Source of the DNA: CAYNRA01 sp046296415
Lineage (GTDB): Bacteria; Bacteroidota; Bacteroidia; Cytophagales; Spirosomataceae
Assembly: GCA_046296415.1 (NCBI GenBank)
Contig: JBKBLN010000001.1
Coordinates: forward strand, 186,001-250,000
Reading direction: 5' to 3'
DNA: 64,000 nt
Under the pieces are notes generated by a model that did no database searches, was not told the DNA's origin, and saw nothing but the letters and a program-made list of their open reading frames with translations. The position numbers and the translations under genes are program-made. This document shows positions 1 to 8,532 of this stretch, piece by piece (the first letter of the stretch is position 1; every line of letters starts with the position of its first letter).

Positions 1-849
1 CAAGAAGTTGACCAACGCGCGATCGACAATTCCGAGCTTACCAAGGAATTATTACTCACCAATACCAAATTGGACTCGATCTCCGCTCAACTAGATGCCC
101 GTATAGCAGAGGTATCAGCACTGGGTGGTCAAGTCGAAGAACTGGAAGCGATCAAAGCGCGTCTGGAAGAAGATAAACGCCGGCTAATCAATGGCAAAGA
201 CGTCTCGATGAAAGAGTACAAAGCCAAAATCAAAAATTATGAGGCCTTGCTTGCCGAGAAAGACAACGAAATTGGTAAACTCCGTGAGGAAAATCGACTC
301 CTGGCTTCTGCCAATGAAAATCTATCTTCTGAGAACTCCAATCTCCGGACAGAAAAGTCCTCGCTTCTATCAGAAAAAGCAGCCTTGAGCGACTCAGTTA
401 CTTCCTACAGCCGAAGCAACCGTGAACTTAAAGAAAAAGTTACCTTGGCAGCGGCCTTGAAAGCGATGAACATCTCAATCGCTGCCATCAATTCCAGAGG
501 GAAAGAACGGGATGGCGAAACTTTCCGTGCACGCCGGGTAGACCGGATTAAAGTTGCATTTAAATTAGCCGAAAACCCCTTGACCAAACGGGAAAATAAA
601 GTCATTTATCTCCGTCTATTGGATACTCAGGGTAATGTCATCGCTGACAACGCCACCGGGTCTGGTACGTTTATGTTTGGGGCCAAAGAAATGCAGTATT
701 CCTCAAAACAAACCGTCCTGTTCGACAACAGTGGGCAAACCGTTGAATTCACCTATGATCGGAACACCAACTATGAAAAGGGTTCCTACACAGTAGAATT
801 GTATTCTGAAGGTTTTAAAATCGGTCAATCTCAATTTATCATTAAATAA
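1..849 (+). CDS. Coiled-coil protein, C-terminal part (5' end outside window)
   Basis: The reading frame is open from base 1 to the TAA at 847-849, so the gene starts upstream of the window; the first possible internal start, a TTG at 70, is probably not the real one. The visible 282 codons split into a long alpha-helical stretch (about codons 1-150) rich in Glu, Lys, Leu and Ser with heptad-like spacing and repeats of 'SENSNLRTEKSSLLSEKAAL' type, followed by a beta-rich C-terminal domain (from about 'FRARRVDRIKVAFKL') of about 105 residues ending 'GQSQFIIK'. This coiled-coil plus beta-domain layout is seen in uncharacterised Bacteroidota proteins; I know no function. A strong hairpin terminator follows directly. 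Confidence 0.75.
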   Translation, partial: QEVDQRAIDNSELTKELLLTNTKLDSISAQLDARIAEVSALGGQVEELEAIKARLEEDKRRLINGKDVSMKEYKAKIKNYEALLAEKDNEIGKLREENRLLASANENLSSENSNLRTEKSSLLSEKAALSDSVTSYSRSNRELKEKVTLAAALKAMNISIAAINSRGKERDGETFRARRVDRIKVAFKLAENPLTKRENKVIYLRLLDTQGNVIADNATGSGTFMFGAKEMQYSSKQTVLFDNSGQTVEFTYDRNTNYEKGSYTVELYSEGFKIGQSQFIIK

Positions 850-869
850 GAACGGCCCATCCAAATCAA

Positions 870-910
870 GCGGGGGGGAGCACTCTTTTCGAGTCTCCCC
901 CCGCTTTTTT
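870..910. terminator. Bidirectional intrinsic terminator
   Basis: A G-rich arm starting at 870 pairs with the C-rich arm ending at 904 (GCGGGGGGAG-type stem with one extra G), followed by a run of T. It lies between the converging coiled-coil gene and the metal-efflux adaptor gene and can serve both strands. Confidence 0.75.
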
Positions 911-2042
911 ATTCCCTATTCTCTTCCATCATATACAAGGCATAAGCTCCCGACAATACCCATTGGGAGCTCCTTGGCCGGATACCCGCCGGTAACTCAA
1001 TCGGAATCCATCCCTCTTTTTCAGTGCCTATCCGGACCAACACCCGCTCAAAACTCCCGGGTGCAAGTTCCCGATATATCCAATTCTGAGAACCTCGTTG
1101 AACAACGGCCTCGGCGGGCAGACTCCAACTTTTGCGAGCAGGTTGAGCCAAAATAACATTCATGAAGGTGCCCGGTGCCATTCCTTCCATAGGTTGATCA
1201 AAATGACATTGCACATTGACCGTTTTATCCTCTGAATAGATAGGCGAAATGATCAGCACCTTCCCTGAATAAAATCGATCTGGCTTTGAGTTGGTGAAGG
1301 CCTGAAATGACTGCCCCACATACAACCGTTCCATGTCTTGTTCAAATACATGCAACGAAAGGTGGATATCCGTAGGTTCAATCAGGTCAAATAGGACATC
1401 GGTCGGTTGTACATATTTTCCAACATTTCCATACACCACGCTGACGATCCCATTGATCGGTGACTTGATCGTTAGAAATCGGGTAATTCCAGGATTGTGG
1501 GTAGGATCAATCCCCACCAAACGTAGTTTTTCTCCCAACGATTGCACTAATATCTTTTGCTGACTCAGTTGGTATTGGGTCTCCTGAAAAATCTTATCAC
1601 TTACCGCTTTGGACTCAGCCAACTCTTTTTGTCGCTGAAACTCAGTCGTAAGCCAGGCTAATTTATTTTGGGCAGATTGGAAACTCTCCAATAAGTCGAT
1701 GTAGGTCCTGTCCTCCAACACCGCAATGGCTTGTCCTTTTTTTACACGCATGCCCGGTAAAAGTGGAGTCCGATATAAATATCCTCCCATCGGGGGGGAA
1801 ATACTCACCCGATTTTGAGGTGGCACCTCCACCTTTCCGCGTACCTGAAAAGTTGACGCAAAGGTTCGTTCAGATAGTAATCCAACCGTAATCCCTCCCG
1901 TTGTTAATTGATCATTCGTTAAAGTAAGTTTCGATTGACGAGCATTTGCTTCGTCCTCGGTTTTGTCGGCTTTGGAGGACTGACAACTCATAGCGCCAAT
2001 CCCTAGAAGCAGGAGTCCTATCCCTATGCAGGTGGTTTTCAT
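909..2042 (-). CDS. CzcB/CusB-like periplasmic adaptor of an RND metal-efflux pump
   Basis: Membrane-fusion protein of an HME-RND efflux system, which bridges the inner-membrane pump and the outer-membrane channel. The start is taken at 2042 because it gives a lipoprotein signal (MKTTCIGIGLLLLGIGAMSC, with Cys at residue 20) and because its ATG overlaps the TGA of the pump gene by 4 bp (ATGA), indicating translational coupling; a longer open frame to 2153 would run into the pump gene. The middle shows the usual adaptor order: barrel-sandwich/lipoyl half ('GGYLYRTPLLPGMRVKKGQ'), alpha-hairpin with coiled-coil character, second lipoyl half ('IKSPINGIVSVVYGNVGKYV'), beta-barrel. About 377 residues is normal for the family. 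The metal specificity is not readable from this protein. Confidence 0.9.
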   Translation of the reverse strand: MKTTCIGIGLLLLGIGAMSCQSSKADKTEDEANARQSKLTLTNDQLTTGGITVGLLSERTFASTFQVRGKVEVPPQNRVSISPPMGGYLYRTPLLPGMRVKKGQAIAVLEDRTYIDLLESFQSAQNKLAWLTTEFQRQKELAESKAVSDKIFQETQYQLSQQKILVQSLGEKLRLVGIDPTHNPGITRFLTIKSPINGIVSVVYGNVGKYVQPTDVLFDLIEPTDIHLSLHVFEQDMERLYVGQSFQAFTNSKPDRFYSGKVLIISPIYSEDKTVNVQCHFDQPMEGMAPGTFMNVILAQPARKSWSLPAEAVVQRGSQNWIYRELAPGSFERVLVRIGTEKEGWIPIELPAGIRPRSSQWVLSGAYALYMMEENRE

Positions 2043-5000
2043 TTCTCTTGATGGGTTAAAAAATGTCGTTGAATGGTCAATGTGTTTTGTTGGTGAATGG
2101 TATCCAAATAACCCTCCCAAACAAAATGAATCTGTTGGGTAAGAAGTAACCACTCCAAGTAATCTATGGATCCTTTCTCTAGTTTTTCGCGCGCTAGGGT
2201 TTCGACCTTTTGGGCTTGGGGAATTGCCTCAGTTTCCCACTGACGAAGCGACTCCCCAAGTGCCTTAACTTGACTGGCCAAGGCTTGAGATAAAACCTCA
2301 AACTGCGTACTTTCCTGGCGAACTCCCAGTTTAGCTCGTTCAACCTCAAGTCGAGAAGCTTCGATTCGAGCTGACTGAACCGTCGGGAATAAGGGAATCG
2401 TCAATCCAATTTGCGCGGAATGAAATCGCTGCCCTCCCGTGTAGGTCCGGTTATCGGCCCCTGTACCTTGAAAAGTCACACTGTTTAGGCCCCAATTGAC
2501 TTGAGGTAAACGGCGATTTTTTTCCAACTGCCATTGCGCCTCAGCCGCGGTTTGAATACTTTTTGCTAGCTCCACTCGGGGTGAAATCGTGGGTTGATTC
2601 GGCCACTGTGGTGAAAAAAACAAGTGAGTCGTATCGGGTTGCCATGTTTCAGGTAGTGGAAGAAGCACTTGCAGCCATTGGTGCCAGTAATTTCGTTCTC
2701 GGTTCAACTCCCTGATTTTCCATCGAACTTGTCCCAGCTGCAGTTGGGCGGTGGAGATCTCCAATAAATCGGTCTCGCCTTGATCAAATCGCAAAGTGGC
2801 CTTCTCCACAAATTGAGTGTACAAGTCCTCAATTCGTTTCCAACGCCGCTCCCTAGCTTCCAACAGCACCCAGGTATAGTAGGCCTCTGCAATTTGTTGA
2901 CGGATCACTTGACCCTCCACGATCACATTGGCCCGTGTCTCCTCAACTTGGGCAGCCAATACCTTTTTTTGCTGTTGTAAAACAGTTGGAAATGGCATAG
3001 ATTGTTGGAACATCAAGGCATTGTCCCGAAGTGCTGAGTTGATTTGACCTACTTGGAATCCGACCGTAGGGCCTGCAAGATCGAGACCTCCTCGTTGCCA
3101 AATTTTTTGTTTTTCCACCTCAAGCTGTCCACGCAAAAGGGTTGGGTTATGTCGGTCCAGAGAATCCATGACACGGTCCCATGATAACGTTGTTTGTGCC
3201 TGAGTGCTCATCGATCCTGTTACCAATAGCCACACCAAAAACCCTTTTTTGAAAGGCCAACGGAGTCGCTGGCGCAGAATAATCTCATAGTATAGGGAGG
3301 GAAGAACAAAGAGTGTCAGAAAAGTAGCCACCACCAGGCCGCCAATCACAACGGTAGCAAGAGGTCGTTGGACTTCCGCACCAGATCCGTGGCTCAATGC
3401 CATAGGTAAAAATCCTAAAGAGGCCACGGTAGCGGTCATTAAGACAGGGCGAAGTCGATTTTGAGTTCCCTGCAAAACAACTTCCAAGGGATTATCTAAA
3501 ATGGTGCGTAAACGATTGAATTCTGAAATCAGCACAATTCCATTTAAGACAGCTACGCCGAATAAGGCGATGAATCCCACCCCAGCGCTGATACTAAAGG
3601 GTAATCCCCTCCAAGCTAAAAACAAGATACCTCCGACGGCCGACAAAGGAATAGTGGCATAAACCAATGCACTTTGTGACCAAGATCGCAAGGCAAAGAA
3701 TAAAAAGCCGAAGATCAAGGCTAAGGAGATCGGAACCGCAACAGCCAGCCGCTTGGAGGCTGCTTCTAGGTGCTCAAAGGATCCCCCATAGGTAATGTAA
3801 TAGCCGGAAGGCAATACGTTGGATTGGGACAATTTGTCTTTCAATTCCTCCACAATGCTTTGAACATCTCGGTCTTGGGTGTTGAATCCCACCAAGATTC
3901 GGCGCTTGGCATCCTCTCTTTGGATCTGATTGATGCTCTCTTTTAAGGTAATGGTGGCCAATTGACCAAGCGGAATTTGGCCACCGCTCGGAAGCGGAAT
4001 CAATAAATTTTGAATGGAAGAGGGCTTTAAACGGGCGGATTCCTCCATCCGAACCACCAAGTCAAAGCGCCGTTCATTCTCAAAAACAAGGCCAGCGATT
4101 TTGCCTGCGAAATTGGTCTGAACCAACGTATTAAGGTCTGATATCGAGACACCATAAGCGGCCAATTTATTCCGATCGTACTGAATAACCGCTTGCGGAA
4201 CTCCTTGGATGGGCTCTACGTAGACATCGCGCGTCCCCTGTACCTGGCCAACAAGCCGGCCTACCTGATCGGCCACTAAAGCCAGTGAATCCAAATTCTC
4301 CCCGTAAATTTTACAAACCACCTCTTGCTTGGCCCCGGTCATGAGTTCGTTAAATCGCATAGCAACTGGGTATTGGAAGCTGAACTGCACCCCGGGGATT
4401 TGTTGAAGTCGAGTTTCCATCTTTTCAGCAAGCTCCTCCCAGGAGGAGGCACTGGTCCAACTGTCCTTGGGTTTCAATATAATCATCATGTCGCTGGCTT
4501 CCATGGGCATAGGATCAGTCGGAATTTCACCACTACCCGTTTTACCGACGATTTGCTCAATTTCAGGAAAAGTAGGAAGCAGAAGATTGGCGGCTTGTTG
4601 TATGGCTCGGGTTGAAGCTTCCAAGCTACTGCCCGGAATTAATCGAGTCTCGACAGCAAAATCGCCTTCCGGTAGCGCAGGAATAAATTCACCTCCTAGA
4701 CGACTGAAAATTCCGATCGAGGCAATGAACAAACAAAGGGAAGCTCCAGCGATCCATTTAGGGTACACAATCAGCCGTGAAAGCCAGTTTCGGTGACCGA
4801 CTGCCAAGCGATGAAACCAACGATCGGAGGCCGCCCAACTCGTCAGACCCGATCTTTTCAAACTCCACGAGCTTACCACTGGCACGTAGGTGATAGACAA
4901 TAAAAAGGCCCCAAGGAGCGCCAACGAGACCGTTTCAACCATGGGTCGAAACATTTTCCCTTCCATTCCCTCCAAGGTGAATAAGGGAAGATAAACCACC

Positions 5001-6367
5001 AGGATGATAATTTGACCAAAAACAGCACTATTCATCATCCGGCTGGCTGAACCTTGGACGATGCGGTCCATCTCTTGAGCCGTGGGAATGGATTTGTTTT
5101 GGCCGGCCATCACATGCAATACGGCTTCTACGATGATGACGGCACCATCCACAATCAATCCAAAATCCAACGCCCCCATGCTCATCAAGTTTCCGCTTAT
5201 CCCCAATTGATTCATTAAAATGATCGCAAAAAATAGAGACAAGGGGATCACGGAGGCAACCAAAAGTCCGGCGCGTAAATTGCCTAAAAACAAAACCAGA
5301 ACAAAAATAACAATGAGAGCACCCTCTATTAAGTTGGTTTCCACGGTTTTTATGGTGCTGTTCACCATTTTGGATCGGTCCAAATACGGGATAAGCTCAA
5401 CCCCTCTAGGCAAGCGTTGCTGGATCTCAGCCACTCGTTCCTTAACACGTTCAATCACCTGGTTACTATTTTCACCTTTAAGCATCATGACAATCCCACC
5501 TGCGACTTCGCCATCCGCATTGTGGGTTAAGGCTCCATACCGAATGGCATGACCTAGTCGAACCTCAGCGACGTCCTGAACCAAAATCGGTGTTCCGTTG
5601 GACAATACTTTGATGACAATTTGTTGGATATCCTGTATCTTTTCAACCAAACCTTCTGTTCGAATGAACAATGCGGTGGAGGTCTGTTCGATGTAGGCCC
5701 CTCCTGTGTTTTCATTGTTGGTATGAATTGCCTCAAATAACTCGGCTAACGTTACCCCTGAGGCCTGCAACTTGGCAGGTTGAATCGAGATTTCATATTG
5801 TTTAACCTGGCCACCAAAACTACTGACATCAGCCACGCCTTCTACCCCCAGCAACTGCCTTCTGACCACCCAATCCTGAATGGTACGAAGCTCCATCGTG
5901 CTGTAAAGCTCCTCATAACCTGGTGAGGGTTTTAAAATGTACTGGAATATCTCTCCCAGACCCGTAGTCAAGGGGGCAAGTTGGGGTGGCTCAATCCCGG
6001 TGGGAATCGCCGATTGAACCGTGACGAGCCGTTCCGAAACTTGTTGGCGTATCCAATAGATATCCGAGTCTTCATCGAATACCAAGGTGATCAACGACAA
6101 ACCAAATCGAGAAAAGCTCCGCATCTCGATGAGTCCCGGAATGTTCTTGGTGGCTTGCTCAATGGGAAAAGTCACTAGCCTTTCCATATCAGGCGCCCCT
6201 AAAGAAGGGGCAACAGTAATAACTTGAACTTGATTATTGGTGATATCGGGTACAGCATCGATGGGCAATCGAGTAAATTCAAAAAGCCCGAGTCCGATTA
6301 AAATGACCGTACCCAATCCAATAACCCACTTCCTCCTTAACGAGAAAGCGATAATCGATTGAATCAT
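2039..6367 (-). CDS. CzcA/CusA-family RND metal pump fused to a TolC/CzcC-like outer-membrane channel
   Basis: Proton-driven heavy-metal efflux pump of about 1,442 residues; typical CzcA/CusA proteins have about 1,040. Start at 6367 gives MIQSIIAFSLRRK, the usual N-terminus. Residues 1-1030 are the RND pump: the transmembrane relay acids are D401, D407 and E414 ('LDFGLIVDGAVIIVE'), matching D402/D408/E415 of CzcA. The loop 'FNELMTGAK' has Glu where CusA carries its Cu(I)-binding Met573, so divalent ions (Zn, Co, Cd) seem likelier than Cu(I) (inference). After the last pump helix there is a hydrophobic segment ending 'GSMSTQAQ', which looks like an internal signal peptide, and then about 400 residues of TolC-family outer-membrane factor with long amphipathic helices. 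Such fusions occur in other Bacteroidota. Coupled to the adaptor gene by an ATGA overlap. Confidence 0.92.
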   Translation of the reverse strand: MIQSIIAFSLRRKWVIGLGTVILIGLGLFEFTRLPIDAVPDITNNQVQVITVAPSLGAPDMERLVTFPIEQATKNIPGLIEMRSFSRFGLSLITLVFDEDSDIYWIRQQVSERLVTVQSAIPTGIEPPQLAPLTTGLGEIFQYILKPSPGYEELYSTMELRTIQDWVVRRQLLGVEGVADVSSFGGQVKQYEISIQPAKLQASGVTLAELFEAIHTNNENTGGAYIEQTSTALFIRTEGLVEKIQDIQQIVIKVLSNGTPILVQDVAEVRLGHAIRYGALTHNADGEVAGGIVMMLKGENSNQVIERVKERVAEIQQRLPRGVELIPYLDRSKMVNSTIKTVETNLIEGALIVIFVLVLFLGNLRAGLLVASVIPLSLFFAIILMNQLGISGNLMSMGALDFGLIVDGAVIIVEAVLHVMAGQNKSIPTAQEMDRIVQGSASRMMNSAVFGQIIILVVYLPLFTLEGMEGKMFRPMVETVSLALLGAFLLSITYVPVVSSWSLKRSGLTSWAASDRWFHRLAVGHRNWLSRLIVYPKWIAGASLCLFIASIGIFSRLGGEFIPALPEGDFAVETRLIPGSSLEASTRAIQQAANLLLPTFPEIEQIVGKTGSGEIPTDPMPMEASDMMIILKPKDSWTSASSWEELAEKMETRLQQIPGVQFSFQYPVAMRFNELMTGAKQEVVCKIYGENLDSLALVADQVGRLVGQVQGTRDVYVEPIQGVPQAVIQYDRNKLAAYGVSISDLNTLVQTNFAGKIAGLVFENERRFDLVVRMEESARLKPSSIQNLLIPLPSGGQIPLGQLATITLKESINQIQREDAKRRILVGFNTQDRDVQSIVEELKDKLSQSNVLPSGYYITYGGSFEHLEAASKRLAVAVPISLALIFGFLFFALRSWSQSALVYATIPLSAVGGILFLAWRGLPFSISAGVGFIALFGVAVLNGIVLISEFNRLRTILDNPLEVVLQGTQNRLRPVLMTATVASLGFLPMALSHGSGAEVQRPLATVVIGGLVVATFLTLFVLPSLYYEIILRQRLRWPFKKGFLVWLLVTGSMSTQAQTTLSWDRVMDSLDRHNPTLLRGQLEVEKQKIWQRGGLDLAGPTVGFQVGQINSALRDNALMFQQSMPFPTVLQQQKKVLAAQVEETRANVIVEGQVIRQQIAEAYYTWVLLEARERRWKRIEDLYTQFVEKATLRFDQGETDLLEISTAQLQLGQVRWKIRELNRERNYWHQWLQVLLPLPETWQPDTTHLFFSPQWPNQPTISPRVELAKSIQTAAEAQWQLEKNRRLPQVNWGLNSVTFQGTGADNRTYTGGQRFHSAQIGLTIPLFPTVQSARIEASRLEVERAKLGVRQESTQFEVLSQALASQVKALGESLRQWETEAIPQAQKVETLAREKLEKGSIDYLEWLLLTQQIHFVWEGYLDTIHQQNTLTIQRHFLTHQEK

Positions 6368-6405
6368 GAAGAAATGAAAAAAGAAGTGAATGAAACAAAA
6401 CCTAC

Positions 6406-6801
6406 TTAAGCGGTCAGTTTCATTGGGGGATGCCAAATGGTGGAGAGGTCCTGTTGAAGTAAGCTGGGTAGAAAGTCGTAAAATGTATTTTTAAATGTAT
6501 CCAACACCACTAGCGTAGGAACAACGCGAAATGTGGAGGACACAAGCGGGACAAAGAGAGTAGGGGCATGATAGGTTAAGAACGGTAATTTACCATGGTC
6601 GCCATGCGCATCGTCAGGATGTTCGATGGATTGGCCGTAATGAAGCTCGAGGAAATCGACCCACGTCAGAGGGGTTGGTTGGGTGGCTTGGTGTTCGACA
6701 AAGTGGTGCACCAAAATCGGCACCCGGACCCACTGGCTCCAGTCGGCATGCGAAAGCATGAACGAAAAGAGCAGCAGTAAGTAAAATAATCGTCGAATCA
6801 T
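6406..6801 (-). CDS. Small secreted protein heading the metal-efflux operon
   Basis: A 131-residue protein starting at the ATG at 6801 (MIRRLFYLLLLFSFML), which gives a clear signal peptide ending near 'SHA'; a start 5 codons further upstream is less likely. The mature part has a histidine/aspartate cluster 'DDAHGDHGK' and further His residues ('VHHFVEHQ', 'ELHYGQSIEH'), compatible with periplasmic metal binding. It lies 38 bp upstream of the pump gene in the same orientation, so it probably belongs to the efflux operon. Small His-containing proteins often precede CzcA genes in Bacteroidota, but I cannot name a family. Metal buffering or sensing is inference from context. Confidence 0.7.
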   Translation of the reverse strand: MIRRLFYLLLLFSFMLSHADWSQWVRVPILVHHFVEHQATQPTPLTWVDFLELHYGQSIEHPDDAHGDHGKLPFLTYHAPTLFVPLVSSTFRVVPTLVVLDTFKNTFYDFLPSLLQQDLSTIWHPPMKLTA

Positions 6802-6842
6802 GGGATAAAAGTACACATAAATCCATGTGAAATGATTCTAAA

Positions 6843-6869
6843 TTGAGGAGGAAAAGGCTACCTCCTCAA
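6843..6869 (-). terminator. Hairpin downstream of the SGNH hydrolase gene
   Basis: Perfect 9-bp arms (TTGAGGAGG at 6843-6851 and CCTCCTCAA at 6861-6869) just beyond the stop codon of the minus-strand hydrolase gene. The T-tract on the minus strand is short (TTTAG), so termination may be weak. Confidence 0.4.
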
Positions 6870-6876
6870 CTTGGGC

Positions 6877-7539
6877 TCAAAGGAGGGCTTTAGCCATTTC
6901 TTTAGCCACTAAATCATTACCTTTTTCGTTCAAATGGACCCGATCGGTCGTCAAAATGCCTTTCTCCAGATTTTCAGCATTATGTTGCAGATTGTAGGCT
7001 TGGAAGGTGGCCCGAAGGTCAACGAGTTTGCATTGGGTACTCTTGGCCATTTTACGAATACTTTGAGAATAGGCGTTTAAGTCCCCATCTTGTGGATTGG
7101 AGTGATCGGTTTTTTCACCAATTACGGCCGGGGTGCAACAAATGACCTGGATGCCTGCCGCTTGCATTTTTTGAATGAGGCGAAGATAAAATTTCTCGAA
7201 TTTATCTAAGTCCGTTCCCGTTCCATGACTGGATTTATGCCAAACGTCATTCACACCAACATAAATAACAACGATATCCGGTTTTTGAGCTAAGACATCC
7301 TCTTCCAACCGAAAAAAGAGGTCATATACCTTATTTCCGCCAATGCCGGCACCGATCAATTCGAATTGATCGGGCGTGGGAAGCTTTTCAGGAATACGCC
7401 GAATGTACCCTCCAGGTTGAACACCGGCTTGGGTAATGGAATCGCCAAAGAAAATAACTTTTTTAGCTTTGGGTTTTTGAAAGGCGGTCAAGGCAAGAGC
7501 CAGTCCAACCCACGATAAAAAGGAGATCGTACGAAACAT
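6877..7539 (-). CDS. Secreted SGNH/GDSL-family hydrolase
   Basis: A 220-residue serine esterase/lipase-type hydrolase. Catalytic blocks are all visible: block I 'GDSIT' with nucleophile Ser34, block III 'GVND' with Asn97, and block V 'DRVHLN' with Asp199 and His202; Gly in 'GAGIGGN' fits block II. The N-terminus (MFRTISFLSWVGLALALTAF) is a signal peptide, so the enzyme acts in the periplasm or outside. The family covers acyl-ester and acetyl-ester cleavage (lipids, acetylated sugars, platelet-activating-factor-like substrates), and the substrate cannot be read from sequence. It is transcribed alone on the minus strand, divergent from the MerR-like gene. Confidence 0.88.
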   Translation of the reverse strand: MFRTISFLSWVGLALALTAFQKPKAKKVIFFGDSITQAGVQPGGYIRRIPEKLPTPDQFELIGAGIGGNKVYDLFFRLEEDVLAQKPDIVVIYVGVNDVWHKSSHGTGTDLDKFEKFYLRLIQKMQAAGIQVICCTPAVIGEKTDHSNPQDGDLNAYSQSIRKMAKSTQCKLVDLRATFQAYNLQHNAENLEKGILTTDRVHLNEKGNDLVAKEMAKALL

Positions 7540-7642
7540 AGTATGGGGGTGGTTGAATAGGTGATATTAGGGAATCTACAAGAATAAATCCTGAAATCTA
7601 GCATTTTTTTCGTAAACTTGTTGAGTTATTCATCGATTTCCA

Positions 7643-8089
7643 ATGGTCATAGGTCTGGAATCATCTTGGACAGTGGCGCAGCTCGCCCAGCATCTTCAAC
7701 TTCCTTCCGCCAAACTACGGCGTTGGCTAAGGCTTTATTGGCAAACCCAAATTTCAGAAGATCAACCGGTCGATAGCAATCAAAAATTGGTTTCATCTTT
7801 TGCTCTAAAGGAGCTTTTAGCTTTTTATGCGCTTCGCCAGCGTGGTGTTAGTGCTCAAAAAATCACCATTGCCCACCAAGTGCTATCGTTTGTGTACCAA
7901 ACGCCACACCCTTTTGCAGACCTCACCCTGTACACCGACGGAGAAACCATCTTTGTGCGGTCCGGCACCGAAGAAATTGTTCGGGCTGATCGCGGCCTTC
8001 AACTCTGTCTGTCTTCTTGGATCACCCCGTTCTGTGAGGAAATACATCCCGCTGGTATGACACCGGAAAACGAAAATCCCCAAGCCTAA
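7643..8089 (+). CDS. MerR-like/DUF433-associated winged-helix DNA-binding protein
   Basis: A 148-residue protein. Residues 8-35 ('SWTVAQLAQHLQLPSAKLRRWL') form a MerR-type helix-turn-helix, followed by 'FALKELLAFYALRQRGVSAQKI' and a segment 'ADLTLYTDGETIFVRSG'. This order resembles the N-terminal and linker part of DUF433 proteins such as VapB45-type antitoxins, but the C-terminal DUF433 helix-turn-helix core is not recognisable and no toxin gene lies next to it. A near-consensus Bacteroidota -7 element (TAAACTTG, 7613-7620) precedes it. It may be a regulator rather than an antitoxin. The family call is moderate; function unknown. Confidence 0.7.
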   Translation: MVIGLESSWTVAQLAQHLQLPSAKLRRWLRLYWQTQISEDQPVDSNQKLVSSFALKELLAFYALRQRGVSAQKITIAHQVLSFVYQTPHPFADLTLYTDGETIFVRSGTEEIVRADRGLQLCLSSWITPFCEEIHPAGMTPENENPQA

Positions 8090-8101
8090 GCCCGGGGATT
8101 T
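8074..8101. terminator. Possible hairpin terminator between converging genes
   Basis: AAATCCCC at 8074-8081 can pair with GGGGATTT at 8094-8101, and the loop contains the stop codon of the MerR-like gene. It lies between that gene and converging rpsJ. The T-tract is short, so this is a weak call. Confidence 0.35.
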
Positions 8102-8127
8102 AATCATGTTGTGCACAAAACCATTCG

Positions 8128-8433
8128 TTACACTTTGATTTCTACATCAACACCAGAAGGAAGTTCCAGTTTCATCAAAGCATCAACTGTCTTCGGGCTA
8201 GCCGCGAAGATGTCGATCAAACGTTTGTAGGTACACAATTGAAATTGCTCTCTTGATTTTTTACTCACGTGAGGTGAACGCAAAACCGTGAAAATTTCTT
8301 TCCGTGTTGGCAATGGAATTGGACCACTTACCACGGCGCCTGTAGATTTTACCGCTTTAACAATTTTGTCAGCCGATTTGTCTACCAAGCTGTGATCAAA
8401 CGACTTAAGTTTGATTCGGATTTTCTGTGACAT
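8128..8433 (-). CDS. rpsJ: 30S ribosomal protein S10
   Basis: A 101-residue protein with the S10 signature: N-terminal 'MSQKIRIKLKSFDHSLVDKS', central 'GPIPLPTRKEIFTVLRSPHVSKKSREQFQ', C-terminal 'LPSGVDVEIKV'. S10 is a component of the 30S head and, as NusE, of the transcription antitermination complex. The start at 8433 gives the standard length; a longer frame to 8475 is non-conserved. In most bacteria rpsJ is the first gene of the large S10 operon or follows fusA; here it stands alone, with a convergent MerR-like gene downstream and yceI upstream, and has its own well-formed promoter (8501-8531). The about 60-base leader can form a TGGTTC/GAACCA stem (8443-8448 with 8469-8474). Confidence 0.96.
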   Translation of the reverse strand: MSQKIRIKLKSFDHSLVDKSADKIVKAVKSTGAVVSGPIPLPTRKEIFTVLRSPHVSKKSREQFQLCTYKRLIDIFAASPKTVDALMKLELPSGVDVEIKV

Positions 8434-8500
8434 ACGAAAAATTGGTTCGTTTGAATACCCCGCCGAAAGAACCATTTACTCCGACGGTACAAATGAGGGG

Positions 8501-8531
8501 CAAAAGTAATTGATTTTTACGTATCTACCAA
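8501..8531 (-). promoter_or_regulatory. Promoter of rpsJ
   Basis: On the minus strand: -33 TTG (8531-8529), a 20-bp spacer, then a perfect Bacteroidota -7 element TACTTTTG (8508-8501). The predicted transcription start is near 8494, leaving a leader of about 60 bases before the rpsJ ATG at 8433. The promoter sits just past the yceI stop codon. Confidence 0.7.
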
Positions 8532-8532
8532 A

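Noticed and set aside
2042..2153. A longer adaptor protein start at 2153 (37 extra residues).
   Set aside because: It overlaps the 3' end of the pump gene, lacks a signal peptide at its start, and removes the ATGA coupling and lipoprotein signal.
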